From Massilia forsythiae (GTDB lineage: Bacteria > Pseudomonadota > Gammaproteobacteria > Burkholderiales > Burkholderiaceae_D): 64,000 nucleotides of DNA. Every line of letters begins with the position of its first letter. Position 1 is the stretch's first letter. The notes beneath the pieces are model-generated. The model did not search any database. It was not told the origin of the DNA and worked only from the letters and a program-made list of their open reading frames with translations. Below, in pieces: positions 1 through 8,746 of this stretch. The DNA lies in the NCBI RefSeq assembly GCF_012849555.1, contig NZ_CP051685.1, forward strand, positions 4,092,001-4,156,000, given 5' to 3'. A program made the position numbers and the translations under genes.

Positions 1-45
1 CAAAGCGCGTTGCGTGGCCTTGATACCGCTCGCTTTCTTTATATT

Positions 46-480
46 TTACGTCGTTGATGTCATGGATGGAGCTTGAGAATCTGCATCGTTGATTGCGTGC
101 TGGAATAAGTCCGGGAAATTCGGATCGTCGGCGTCCACCACATACGATGGCGGAAAAGCCGGCTTCCTGGTGACGATGTTGACGGTGCCGCCCGGTTCGC
201 CGCGTCCGTACAGCGCCGACGCCGGGCCCTTCAGGATCTCGATGCTTTCCGTGTTGGCGCCGTCGCGCAGGCCGTTGTAGCCGCGGCTGGAATTGAAGCC
301 GTTGACCAGGTAGTCGGAGCCGAAGTTGGCGTCGCCGGTGAAGCCGCGCAGCGCATAGCTGTCCCACAGGCGGCCCAAGTCGCTCTGGCGTGAGACGCCG
401 CTGGCCAGATCGAGCGCATCGGCCAGCGTGGTGGCGCCGGCGGCGGATAGGCCGCGGTAATCCTGGTGACAGGAATCGGC
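46..480 (-). pseudogene. TonB-dependent siderophore receptor, internal plug-domain fragment
   Basis: The readable frame matches the plug domain of FpvA/FhuE-type outer-membrane siderophore receptors: a TLADALDLASGVSRQ stretch, then YALRGF, ESIEILKGPASALYGRGEPGG and VNIVTRKP. Only about 130 of the usual 700 or so residues remain. The signal peptide and N-terminal part are absent, because the frame runs straight into the end of the neighbouring ModA-like gene. After VTRKPAF the frame turns into unrelated sequence and stops, so the whole beta-barrel is missing. There is no plausible start codon with a ribosome binding site. I read it as a dead remnant with deletions on both sides. Confidence 0.75.
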
Positions 481-499
481 AGGCGGGCGGCTTTCTACA

Positions 500-1018
500 T
501 CATTCCGGCTCCAGGCCGGCGGACTTGAGGATCGCCTTGGCCGAGGGCGACGTCAGCGCTTCCACGAACGCGCGCGTCGCATCGTGCGCCTTACCGTGGC
601 TGGCGACGCCGGCCGCGAACACGATCGGAACCTGCATGCCTTCGGGCACCGGTCCGACCAGCTGGGCGGCCGGTTCCATCAGGATTTCGCGGATCTGCAT
701 GAGCGCCAGTTCCGCCTCGCCGCGAACGACCGCTTCCGGCGCCATGCCCTTGCTGGCCAGGTCGTCGAGCGCTTGCCTGGTGAGGATGGCCACGTCGACC
801 GGGGCGCCGCCGGCGATCGACGCCTGTAGTTCGCCCGTCGTGCCCATGCCTAGGGTGACCTTGTTGCCGCTGGATTGCTCGTAGGCGGGAACGATCCGGG
901 CCAGGGCGGCTTTGGCGGCGACGGTGCTTTAGACGATGAGGTCGGCGGCCTGGGCCTGTGGGGAGCCGGCAGCAAGGATAAAGGCAGATGCCATTGCGAC
1001 GATAATGAAGTTCCGCAT
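500..1018 (-). pseudogene. ModA-like periplasmic substrate-binding protein, inactivated
   Basis: The frame starts MRNFIIVAMASAFILAAG, a good signal peptide, but an in-frame TAA follows ADLIV a few residues after the cleavage region (about position 930). Beyond the stop the protein resumes (VPAYEQSSGNKVTLGMGTTG) and looks like the ModA-type binding proteins common in Burkholderiales. A second lesion is an apparent internal deletion of about 80-90 residues. The N-lobe sequence LTRQALDDLASKGM joins directly to VVRGEAELALMQI from the C-lobe, leaving about 172 residues against about 255 in intact relatives. The deletion estimate rests on my memory of the family. The anion once bound cannot be told. 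Confidence 0.75.
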
Positions 1019-1123
1019 TCGCTTTTCCCGAACGAGGCGCTCACAATGAGATTGACAAACAACCGGGTTGCGCTCGGCCTTCAGCTCCCGCAGACACGAG
1101 CGGGTCTCATACCGCGCGTGGCA

Positions 1124-2206
1124 TCACGGCCATCTGAGCCAGCCTTGCTCGGCCACCTTGCCTGTCTTGTCCTTGGCGTACAAGGTCACCGATTTCATCT
1201 CCGAGACCTTCAATCCACGCGGGATCAGAAACTCGTACTGGCCCTGGTAGCGGTTGCGGAAGTTGCGCGTTGCTAACAGCTTATTCACGTCGATATATTC
1301 CGCAATCAGAAATTCGAATACCAAGCCAAAATTGTGATCATCGGTGGCCCACTCGATCGCGCCACCCTTGTGAGACGTGGTCGAAACCATTCCTCCGGGC
1401 GAAGAATTACTGTGCGTGTGTGCTAACACGCCGTAAAACGAAACGTCTGGATCGCCCGGCTTGGGCGGCACGTCCTGGCGTACGAACCTTTGTAATGAAT
1501 CGGCCTTTACGTTGATGCCCGTGCCGCGATAGACCCTGATCGGGGTCTTGGGCTTGGCAAGATATTCCTGGAAGTAGATTTCATCGGATTCGTGAACCTC
1601 ACCCAGGTCAGCCCTTTGCCGCTGCAACAGCTCATGTTCGGCCATCATATCGCGCAGGCGATCCGCCTTTTTCGCGGCCGACCAGCGCAAGCCCCCTTTC
1701 AACTGGACGATGCCCTTGCTCGGTCTGGACGGCGCGGAGGCCGGTAGCGCTGCCGGCAATCCGGTCACAGCCAGCTTGCCCATGCGGTCGGCCTCGGCCT
1801 CCAAAGCGTAATCTTCGACGACCGCGAGCCCGCCGCCATACGGATTCTGTACGCGGCCGGCGCGCTGCTGGACCACGTGCGCCAATTCATGGCCCAATAA
1901 TGCCTGGCCCTGCGGCGAGTGCGGATCATATTGTCCAGGCGCGAAATAGACATGGGAACCCAAAGTGAAGGCCAGCGCGCCGATGGCGCCTGCTTCCGGC
2001 CCTTGGTGAACGCGCACGTCGGAAAAATCGGTCTGGAAAACCGTTTCCATTTTCTTTTGGATAAATTCAGGCATAAGCTGCCCTGTACCTAGCCCCGCGG
2101 CAACCATGCTGTGCGGCGCCATCGCCGTCGTACCGCTCGCGGTGCGCCGGACTGCAGTCCTGATCAAACCTGCTTGAAAGTTACACTGAATGATTCGATT
2201 GCTCAC
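1124..2206 (-). CDS. DUF4157 (eCIS-core) protein with candidate ADP-ribosyltransferase C-terminus
   Basis: The 360-residue protein begins with GTG behind a GAGGAG ribosome binding site. Residues 44-145 are an eCIS-core DUF4157 domain with a HELAHVVQQ metalloprotease-like motif (H106, E107, H110) and a downstream EAEAD. A proline/serine linker and a VQLK motif follow at 150-170. Residues 215-335 look like an ADP-ribosyltransferase fold: VYRG with R227, an STTS motif at 275-278 and a QYE motif with Q323 and E325, i.e. an R-S-QxE arrangement. DUF4157 proteins are often encoded beside contractile injection systems, but none is visible here. The ART assignment is motif-based and unproven. Base composition is lower in GC than downstream genes, consistent with acquisition. 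Confidence 0.7.
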   Translation of the reverse strand: MSNRIIQCNFQAGLIRTAVRRTASGTTAMAPHSMVAAGLGTGQLMPEFIQKKMETVFQTDFSDVRVHQGPEAGAIGALAFTLGSHVYFAPGQYDPHSPQGQALLGHELAHVVQQRAGRVQNPYGGGLAVVEDYALEAEADRMGKLAVTGLPAALPASAPSRPSKGIVQLKGGLRWSAAKKADRLRDMMAEHELLQRQRADLGEVHESDEIYFQEYLAKPKTPIRVYRGTGINVKADSLQRFVRQDVPPKPGDPDVSFYGVLAHTHSNSSPGGMVSTTSHKGGAIEWATDDHNFGLVFEFLIAEYIDVNKLLATRNFRNRYQGQYEFLIPRGLKVSEMKSVTLYAKDKTGKVAEQGWLRWP

Positions 2207-2716
2207 GACGACTCCTCTTCCGGGTCATTGACGATTGATTGCTCAAGTACGGGCAGTCGCCGGCTCGCTCGGCACGTTGCCAAGGATTTTTATAACACTT
2301 GTCGTGGTCGAGTGGACACGCCGGCAACGTCCTTACGACCTTCTTTCTCACACCCAGTATATAGGTCAGTCCAGCTTGTATTACTTGGCGGTGGAGCGGC
2401 AGCTGCGCATGTGCTGTTACATTATTTCTTATTGGGCAAATGAGACTATCTCAATAACCGTTGACCGATATTTTGATACAGTTTAAGCATATAGTGAATA
2501 GCTGAATCCAATTCCGTTGCTACTCATACTGTTTTGATCGCAATGAATGAGTACTTGACCAGAAATAAATGTGATTTTTGGGAACCGGAACCGGAACCGG
2601 AACCGGATGCGGTACGAGGCTGTGAGTGTGACGCAGCGTGAACACCGCTAGCGCGAGCCGAGGCAGCAATGCGCTGGTTCCGGCAGCCAAGAACAGATTT
2701 ATTTTTGGGCGAGTAC
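2207..2716. other. Gene-poor, relatively AT-rich intergenic stretch
   Basis: About 500 bases between the DUF4157 gene and the MITE-like element hold no frame with coding character. The right part contains a short hexamer repeat listed separately. The left part must carry the promoter of the DUF4157 gene on the minus strand, but I see no convincing -35/-10 pair. Composition is clearly lower in GC than the rest of the window, which fits an insertion zone. Confidence 0.6.
2581..2606. repeat. Hexamer tandem repeat (GGAACC)4
   Basis: Four full copies plus two bases of GGAACC stand in non-coding DNA. Each unit pairs with its neighbours in a near self-complementary way (GGAACC against GGTTCC). No gene depends on it. 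Confidence 0.9.
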
Positions 2717-2878
2717 TTAGAACCTATCTCAGTAGGCAGGGGGTAGCTAATGGCGATGCATGGCAAGCAGGGGCAAGGCGTGAGGACGCCGCATGGCGAG
2801 CCATGCAAGGACGAGCAACGCAGCACCTGTTTGGCAGGCGCGCCAGTAGCGACTCCTGACTACTGAGATAGGTTCTTA
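2717..2878. mobile_element. MITE-like element with 16-bp terminal inverted repeats and TTA duplication
   Basis: GAACCTATCTCAGTAG at 2720-2735 is the exact reverse complement of CTACTGAGATAGGTTC at 2860-2875. The 156-bp unit is flanked on both sides by TTA (2717-2719 and 2876-2878), which reads as a 3-bp target duplication. The interior is GC-rich, has no open reading frame of note and encodes no transposase. A TNA duplication is known for the IS1031 group of the IS5 family, so mobilisation in trans by such a transposase is a reasonable inference. No parent IS is present in the window. Confidence 0.7.
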
Positions 2879-2932
2879 ACATCGCCGGCGACCAACGATC
2901 GTCGCGCTGGCCAGCAGGTATGCCGCCACTGC

Positions 2933-3757
2933 TTACCTCGACGTTTCCCCAGTCACGTGCGGATCCGTGATCCAGCCCTCCACCGGATCGATATCGGCCG
3001 GCATGCCGAACCCCTGTTCCCGCCGGCGCCACGCCCAGGCCGCCTGCACCGCGCAGATGAACGCATCCAGCTGGTCCCCACTGGGATCGTCGGCAATCGC
3101 ATCCGGCGCCTCGACGACGATACCGTAGCGTGCCACCGATTGCGCGCGCAGCGCGGCCAGCAGCGCATGGCGGCTCTCCAGCAGCGCCGGCGTCTGCCTG
3201 GCGCGGTCGTCGTTCTTGTAGCTGCGCCGCCCGATCAACTGCCGCGCCACGATGCCGGGATACCCCTCGACGACGATGCGCTGCGGGTCGCCCGTCTGCA
3301 ATCCCGGAACCGTCACGCCGGAGGCCACCAGCCTGGGCGCGCCTTCGAAGAACATCAGCGCGACCGGCACGCCGTACAGCTTTTGCGGGCTGATCGACGC
3401 CGCCAGCCTGTCGGCCGCGCGCCGGTGCTCCTTGTCGCCGACGGGGCGGTCCGCCTTGTACGTTTCCAGGGCCTGGCGGTAGCCGTCCCGGCCGAGCCGA
3501 TGCGCGGTGGCGACGTAGCCGGCCCAATCCAGCGGCCAGCCGATGCCTTCGACGAAGCGGCGCGCATGCCCGAACGGGAAGTCCAGCGCGGCGATCCAGG
3601 GGCCGGGCACGCGCAGCAGGCGCTCGAATTCGGCGAAGGTGGGCAGGGCGTCCATCGCCACGAAGTCGAGGCGTTCGCCGTCCAGGACGCAGCGCGCCAG
3701 CGTCAGCGGCTTGCGCCTGGACGGGCGGCTGGTGAAGTCGATGCCGAAGATATCCAT
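2933..3757 (-). CDS. DUF429 domain protein (predicted nuclease fold)
   Basis: The 274-residue protein starts MDIFGIDFTSRPS, the usual N-terminal FGIDF-type strand of DUF429 proteins, and has the conserved IAALDFPFG and WPLDWAGYV segments and a late DQLDAFICAVQAAW helix. DUF429 has an RNase H-like fold and is predicted to be a nuclease; no substrate is known. I chose the ATG at 3757 because it begins the domain and lies only 4 bases after the stop of the ABC ATPase gene. That spacing places it as the last gene of the transporter operon, although a functional link to peptide uptake is not obvious. Confidence 0.75.
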   Translation of the reverse strand: MDIFGIDFTSRPSRRKPLTLARCVLDGERLDFVAMDALPTFAEFERLLRVPGPWIAALDFPFGHARRFVEGIGWPLDWAGYVATAHRLGRDGYRQALETYKADRPVGDKEHRRAADRLAASISPQKLYGVPVALMFFEGAPRLVASGVTVPGLQTGDPQRIVVEGYPGIVARQLIGRRSYKNDDRARQTPALLESRHALLAALRAQSVARYGIVVEAPDAIADDPSGDQLDAFICAVQAAWAWRRREQGFGMPADIDPVEGWITDPHVTGETSR

Positions 3758-3761
3758 CGTT

Positions 3762-5231
3762 TCAGCGACCGTGCAGCAGGATTTCACGGTGCGCCATGCT
3801 GCGCACGATGTCGCCGTCGTGCGTCACCAGCAGCAGCGCGCAGCCGCTGTCGCGCACGTGTTCAAGCAGCATGGCCAGCACGTCCTGCTGCGTCACCGGG
3901 TCCAGGCGCGAGGTCGGTTCGTCGGCGAAGATCAGCGCCGGGCGCATCAAGAGGACGCGCGCCAGCGCGATGCGCTGCAGCTCGCCGCCCGAGACCTGGT
4001 GCGGCAGGCGTTCCAGCAGGCTCGGGGCCAGGCGCATGCGCGCCAGCATGGCTTCAAGCTGGCCCCAGTCGAGGCGGTGCAGGTCGACCAGGTCGCGCAG
4101 CGACTGGCGCAGGCTGACGCGCGGGGCGAAGGCGGCGCCCGGGTCTTGCTGGATCTTCTGGAACGCGGTCGGCGCCAGGCCGGCGGCGCGCGTCACGCGG
4201 CCGCGGTCCGGCCGCAGCAGGCCGAGCACGATGTTGCCGAAGCTGGTCTTGCCCGAGCCGCTCGGGCCGCTGACGGCGACGATCTCGCCGGCGCCGATAT
4301 GGGCGTCGACATCGGCGAACAGCGCCTGACGCCCGAACGACTTGGCGACGCCGTCGATCGTCACGACGGCGCGGCGCGCGTTGGCACCAGCGGCGGGAAC
4401 CCCGGCGGATGCGCTGGCCGCAGGGGCGGCGCCAGCGTCCGCACGCGTGGGCCAGGCCGCCGGGTCGGCCGCCAGCAGGCGCCGCGTGTAATCGTGATGC
4501 GGCGCGGCCAGCACCTGCGCGGCCTTGCCTTGCTCGATGAGCGTACCGTCCAGCATTACCGCCAGTTGCCCGCCCAGCGCGCGCGCCAGCCAGATGTCGT
4601 GGGTGATGCACAGCAGGCTCATGCCCTGCGCCTGCGCCGTCTGCAGCAGGGCCAGCACCTCGCCGCGGCGGTCGGCGTCCAGGCCCTTGGTCGGTTCGTC
4701 GACGATCATCAGCGGCGCGCCGGCGGCGTGGGTGGCCAGAAAGGCCACGCGCTGCGCCATGCCGCCGGACAGCATGAACGGATACTTGTCGGCCGCATCG
4801 GCCAGGCCCAGGCCGCCCAGCGCGCGCTCGGCCAGCGTGCGCGCGCCGGCACGGCCGGCCGATCGGTCGCCGGCCAGCGCATAGGTTTCCGCCACCTGCG
4901 CGCGCACGCGCATGGTGGGGTCGAGCGCCTGCCACGGCTCCTGCGGCAGCAGCGCCAGGCGGCGGCCCCAGGCCGCGTGGCGGCTGCGTCCGTCGGCGGC
5001 GTCGCTGCGTTCGCCGCCGATCGCTACGCCGCCCGTGCAGCGGAGCAGCGCAGGCAGGTTGCCCATGATGGCCTGCGCCAGCAGCGACTTGCCGGAGCCG
5101 CTTTCGCCCAGCAGCGTCAGCACGCCGCCGGGTGCAATCGCGAACGAGACCTCGCGCACCAGCGTGCGGTCGCCGTGCAGCACGGCCAGACGTTCGACTG
5201 CCAGCGCGGCGATGGCGGCGCGTCCGTTCAT
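3762..5231 (-). CDS. Peptide/nickel-type ABC importer, fused double ATP-binding protein
   Basis: This 489-residue protein joins two ABC ATPases of the DppD/DppF type in one chain and energises the membrane complex encoded just upstream. Domain 1 has Walker A GESGSGKS, signature LSGGMAQR and Walker B LMIVDEPTKGLD. Domain 2, after an Ala/Pro linker, has GPSGSGKTS, VSGGELQRIALARVL and LIFADEPTSRLDP. Both sites look complete. The ATG at 5231 overlaps the permease stop as ATGA, which supports this start over the long upstream extension in the same frame. YejF- and DdpDF-like importers have the same fused layout. The substrate (oligopeptide, nickel, opine) cannot be told from the sequence. Confidence 0.9.
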   Translation of the reverse strand: MNGRAAIAALAVERLAVLHGDRTLVREVSFAIAPGGVLTLLGESGSGKSLLAQAIMGNLPALLRCTGGVAIGGERSDAADGRSRHAAWGRRLALLPQEPWQALDPTMRVRAQVAETYALAGDRSAGRAGARTLAERALGGLGLADAADKYPFMLSGGMAQRVAFLATHAAGAPLMIVDEPTKGLDADRRGEVLALLQTAQAQGMSLLCITHDIWLARALGGQLAVMLDGTLIEQGKAAQVLAAPHHDYTRRLLAADPAAWPTRADAGAAPAASASAGVPAAGANARRAVVTIDGVAKSFGRQALFADVDAHIGAGEIVAVSGPSGSGKTSFGNIVLGLLRPDRGRVTRAAGLAPTAFQKIQQDPGAAFAPRVSLRQSLRDLVDLHRLDWGQLEAMLARMRLAPSLLERLPHQVSGGELQRIALARVLLMRPALIFADEPTSRLDPVTQQDVLAMLLEHVRDSGCALLLVTHDGDIVRSMAHREILLHGR

Positions 5232-6058
5232 GCGGCCTCCCGTTCCGGCGACAGCAGCAACAGGCCGAGCAGGGTGAGGAACAGCACCAGCACCGGCGCG
5301 CCCAGCAGCCAGGGCGCTTCGCCGTAGTAGGGAAGCAGTTCGATCATCATGACGCCCAGTTCCGGCGTGGGCGGCTGCAGGCCGACGCCCACGAAGCCCA
5401 GCGCTGCCATCGCCAGCACCGCGCCGGCGAAGCCGAAGCGCATCAGCGTCAACAGCGGCGGCAGCAGGTCCGGCAGCAGGTGGCGGCGCACGATGTGGAG
5501 CGGGCCGAAGCCGAGCAGGCGCGCCGCTTCCACATGGCCGCTCGCCAGCAGGATGCGGGCGGCGGCGCGCGTCACGCGGAAGTATTCGACCCACAGCGCC
5601 AGCGAGATGCCGACGTACAGCGGCCAGAAGCCGCCGGGAGACAGGGCCACCAGCAGCAACACCAGCAGCAGGCCGGGCAAGGCCAGCACCGCGTCCGCCA
5701 GGGCCGACAATGCGCGCTCCGGCCAGCCGCCGCGCCACGCCGCCAGAAGGCCGAGCACGGCGCCGGGAAGCGCCGCCGACAGCACGCTGACCAGGGCCAG
5801 CGCCAGCGACAGGCGCGCGCCGTGCGCCAGCCGCGCCAGCATGCTGCGCCCCAGCTGGTCGAAGCCGAGCGGATGCGCCAGGCTGGGTACCTCCAGGAAG
5901 CGATCGAGCTGCTGGACGGCCGGATCGAGGCCGACCAGCCACGGGCCGAACAGGGCGAAGGCCGCGATCAGGCCGAGCAGGGCGATGCCGGCTACCTGCG
6001 CGCGCGTGAAGCGGCGCCGCGGCGCGGTAATCAGATATTCGGGCGGTAGCGTGGTCAT
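5228..6058 (-). CDS. ABC importer permease, DppC type
   Basis: This 276-residue inner-membrane permease pairs with the DppB-type subunit encoded just upstream. It has an N-terminal membrane anchor (VAGIALLGLIAAFALFGPWL), the typical short extracytoplasmic stretch ending HPLGFDQLGRSMLARL, and a BPD_transp_1 region with the EAARLLGFGPLHIVRRHLLP coupling loop that contacts the ATPase. The start at 6058 gives MTTLPPEYL and overlaps the previous stop as ATGA. Its own stop overlaps the ATPase start in the same way. Confidence 0.9.
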   Translation of the reverse strand: MTTLPPEYLITAPRRRFTRAQVAGIALLGLIAAFALFGPWLVGLDPAVQQLDRFLEVPSLAHPLGFDQLGRSMLARLAHGARLSLALALVSVLSAALPGAVLGLLAAWRGGWPERALSALADAVLALPGLLLVLLLVALSPGGFWPLYVGISLALWVEYFRVTRAAARILLASGHVEAARLLGFGPLHIVRRHLLPDLLPPLLTLMRFGFAGAVLAMAALGFVGVGLQPPTPELGVMMIELLPYYGEAPWLLGAPVLVLFLTLLGLLLLSPEREAA

Positions 6059-6993
6059 GGGCGGCGACGTGGATCGATGAGGGCGCAAGCGGCGTCGACC
6101 AGCGCGTTGAACAGCACGAACAGCAGGCCCAGCACCAGCGCCGTGCCCTGAATCATCGGCACGTCGCGCCCGAAGATCGCGTGTACCAGCGCATGGCCGA
6201 TGCCGGGCCAGGCGAAGATGGTTTCCACCAGCACCACGCCTTCGACCAAGACCACCAGCTGCACGCCCAGGTAGGCCACCACCGGCGCCGCGACGTTGCG
6301 CAGGCCGTGGCGCAGCAGCGCCTGCCGCATCGTGAGACCCTTGGTGAGCGCGAAGGCGAAGTAGGCCGATCCGCGCACGCGCACCATGGCGTCGCGCGCC
6401 ACGCGGCAGGAGACGGCGGCCATGCCCAGCGCCAGCGTCAGCGCCGGCAGCACGATGCTGCCATGGTCGTCGTGCCCGGCCGCCGGCAGCGCGCCCAGGC
6501 GCACCGAGAACAGCAGCACCAGCACCAGTCCGAGCAGGAAGGAGGGCAGCGCGCGCAGCACCGTCGAGACGCCCAGCGTGGCACGGTCCAGCAGGCCGCC
6601 CGGCTGCAATCCGGCCAGCACGCCCAGCGGCGGGCCGATCAGCAGCGACAGCGCCGTCGCCAGCAGCGACAGGCGCAGCGTCGGCCCCAGCTGGCGCGCG
6701 ATCTCGCGCAGCACCGGCTCACTCGTCACCTGCGACACGCCCAGGTCCAGGCGCAGCAGGCGGCCCCACCACTCGGCCAGCGCCGCCGGCCACGGCCGGT
6801 CCAGGCCCAGTTCCAGGCGCACCGCCTCGGCCGCGGCGCTGGTCACCATGTCGTAGCCGTAGCGGCCGGCAGCGATGCGGTAGGCCATGTCGCCCGGCAG
6901 CAGGCGCGTCATGAAGAAGCACAGGGTGCCGACCAGCAGCGCCACCATGGCGGCCTGCAGCAGGCGCTGCGCCACGGGCTTGAACAGCGTCAT
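6055..6993 (-). CDS. ABC importer permease, DppB type
   Basis: The 312-residue protein is a DppB/OppB-family permease: an N-terminal transmembrane helix followed by FFMTRLLPGD, then a permease domain with about five more helices. The coupling-helix region reads TKGLTMRQALLRHGLRN and the C-terminal part has the conserved VETIFAWPGIG motif. The ATG at 6993 overlaps the binding-protein stop as ATGA; an ATG two codons earlier (6999) is an equally possible start. It forms the transmembrane channel together with the DppC-type subunit. Confidence 0.9.
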   Translation of the reverse strand: MTLFKPVAQRLLQAAMVALLVGTLCFFMTRLLPGDMAYRIAAGRYGYDMVTSAAAEAVRLELGLDRPWPAALAEWWGRLLRLDLGVSQVTSEPVLREIARQLGPTLRLSLLATALSLLIGPPLGVLAGLQPGGLLDRATLGVSTVLRALPSFLLGLVLVLLFSVRLGALPAAGHDDHGSIVLPALTLALGMAAVSCRVARDAMVRVRGSAYFAFALTKGLTMRQALLRHGLRNVAAPVVAYLGVQLVVLVEGVVLVETIFAWPGIGHALVHAIFGRDVPMIQGTALVLGLLFVLFNALVDAACALIDPRRRP

Positions 6994-8600
6994 GCCCATC
7001 GCAGCCCCGCAATCCCGTAGCTGCGCTCGAACGGGTCGATGCCGGTGCCGGCGATGCGGCGGCTGGCGGCGCACACTTGCCGGTACCAGACCACCGGAAT
7101 CACCGGCAGTTCCGATTGCAGCACGGCGGCGACCCTGGCGCGGTCGGCGTGCATGGCGTCCGGCGTCGGGTAATCACCGGATGCCAGGCGCGCCAGCAGG
7201 GCCGGCACCTCGGCATTGCGCCAGCCCATGGCGCCCCAGTCGCCGCCCTCCGCGCCGAAATCCTGCAGCAGCGTGGCGACCGGATCCGGCACGTTGCCGA
7301 AGTTGCGCGCCACCAGGCCCATTTGAAGGGCGCCGCTGCGGTGGCCGGCCGGGATATCGCTGGAATTGCCGATCACCACGCGCACGGCGATGCCGACCTG
7401 GCGCATTTCTTCCTGCAGCGCGGCGGCGATGGGCGGCAGTTCGGGGCGGTCGACGAAGGTGGTCAGGGTCAGCGCCAGGCGTTGGCCGCCGCGCCGGCGG
7501 ATGCCGTCGGCGCCGGGCTGCCAGCCGGCTGCGTCGAGCAGGCGGCGCGCTTCGCGCAGGTCGGTGCGCAGCGGCGCCAGGCCGGCGTCGTGCCAGCCGT
7601 CCAGCGACGGCGGGAACAGCTGGGTGGCGCCCAGGTCCGGGTCGCGCAGCAGGGCGCGCGCGATGCCTTGTCGCTGCACGCACAGCGCGATCGCACGGCG
7701 CACGCGCACGTCGGCCAGGAACGGATGGCCGGCGTTCAGCTTGATGAAGGTGGTGCGCGGCAGCATGGCGCTGACGAGGACCGCCTTCGGGCTGTGCTGC
7801 AGCGCGCGGATGCTGGGCGGGTCGAGCGCGAACGCCAGGTCGGCCTGGCCGCTCTGCACCAGCAGCGTGCGCGTCTCGGCGCGCGCCACGCTGATGTAGC
7901 GGGCTTTCAGCACGCGGCCGGGCGGGGCCAGGCCGCCGTAGCCGTCGAAGCGCGCCACGTCGAACTGCTGCGGCATCGAGATCGCCGCGATGCGGAACGG
8001 CCCGCTGCCGACGATGCGCACCACCTTGCCCGCGGCGTCGAAGGACGCCGGCGCCAGGATCTGGGTCGAGTAGTGCGTCAGCAGCCAGGGCAGCGGCGCG
8101 AACGGGCGCGCCAGCGTGAACACGATGGCGCCGCGCTCCAGCGCGATGGCGCGGATGCCCGCCAGGCCCAGCACGCCGGGGCGGCCGGCGGCGCGGCGCA
8201 GGCAGGCCAGCACGCTGTCCGGCGTGACCGGCGTGCCGTCGTGGTAGCGGCGGTTGCCGCGCAGCGTGAAGCGCCATGCGAGGCCGTCGTCGGACGTTTC
8301 CCAGCGCGTGGCCAGGCGCGGCTGCAGGCGGCCGCGCGCGTCGACGTCGAGCAGCGTCTCCACCACCTCCATGCGCGTGAACATGTAGCCGGCGCGCGAG
8401 GGGTCGAGTCCCGTCATCTCCCACGGGCCGACCACGGTCAGCACGTCCTCGGCCGCCGCACCGACGCCGTGCGCATGCGCGTCTTCATCGTCTTCGGCAC
8501 GGACGGCGCGCCAGGACAGCAGCGGCGCGGCGGCGGTGGCCAGCATGGCGCGGCGCCTGGCGCAGGGTGGCGACGGGAGTGGAAGCGGTCTGGTTTTCAA
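6990..8600 (-). CDS. Peptide/nickel-type ABC substrate-binding protein (SBP_bac_5)
   Basis: First gene of the importer operon. It is a family-5 periplasmic binding protein: LDPSRAGYMFTRMEVVETLL near the N-terminus, the YHDGTPVTPDSVLACLRR segment, and TTFIKLNAGHPFLADVRVRRAI in the core. The start is uncertain. The ATG at 8546 gives MLATAAAPLLSWRAVRA, with no basic residues before the hydrophobic stretch. TTG codons at 8600 or 8609 add an arginine-rich n-region (CARRR) that makes a better, possibly Tat-type, export signal; I chose 8600. No strong ribosome binding site decides it. The gene diverges from the YdcF gene, so the promoters lie between 8600 and 8747. Confidence 0.8.
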   Translation of the reverse strand: MKTRPLPLPSPPCARRRAMLATAAAPLLSWRAVRAEDDEDAHAHGVGAAAEDVLTVVGPWEMTGLDPSRAGYMFTRMEVVETLLDVDARGRLQPRLATRWETSDDGLAWRFTLRGNRRYHDGTPVTPDSVLACLRRAAGRPGVLGLAGIRAIALERGAIVFTLARPFAPLPWLLTHYSTQILAPASFDAAGKVVRIVGSGPFRIAAISMPQQFDVARFDGYGGLAPPGRVLKARYISVARAETRTLLVQSGQADLAFALDPPSIRALQHSPKAVLVSAMLPRTTFIKLNAGHPFLADVRVRRAIALCVQRQGIARALLRDPDLGATQLFPPSLDGWHDAGLAPLRTDLREARRLLDAAGWQPGADGIRRRGGQRLALTLTTFVDRPELPPIAAALQEEMRQVGIAVRVVIGNSSDIPAGHRSGALQMGLVARNFGNVPDPVATLLQDFGAEGGDWGAMGWRNAEVPALLARLASGDYPTPDAMHADRARVAAVLQSELPVIPVVWYRQVCAASRRIAGTGIDPFERSYGIAGLRWA

Positions 8601-8746
8601 GAGAGGCAAGCGTGGGCTGGCGTGACGCCGGACGGCCGTGATTATAACGGCAATACATAATGACAAGAACACGCATGGTATGCTCCGTGGTTGACCAACC
8701 AGCGCCGAGCGCGTCCGACACCACCAGGCATCCCGCAACACGCACC

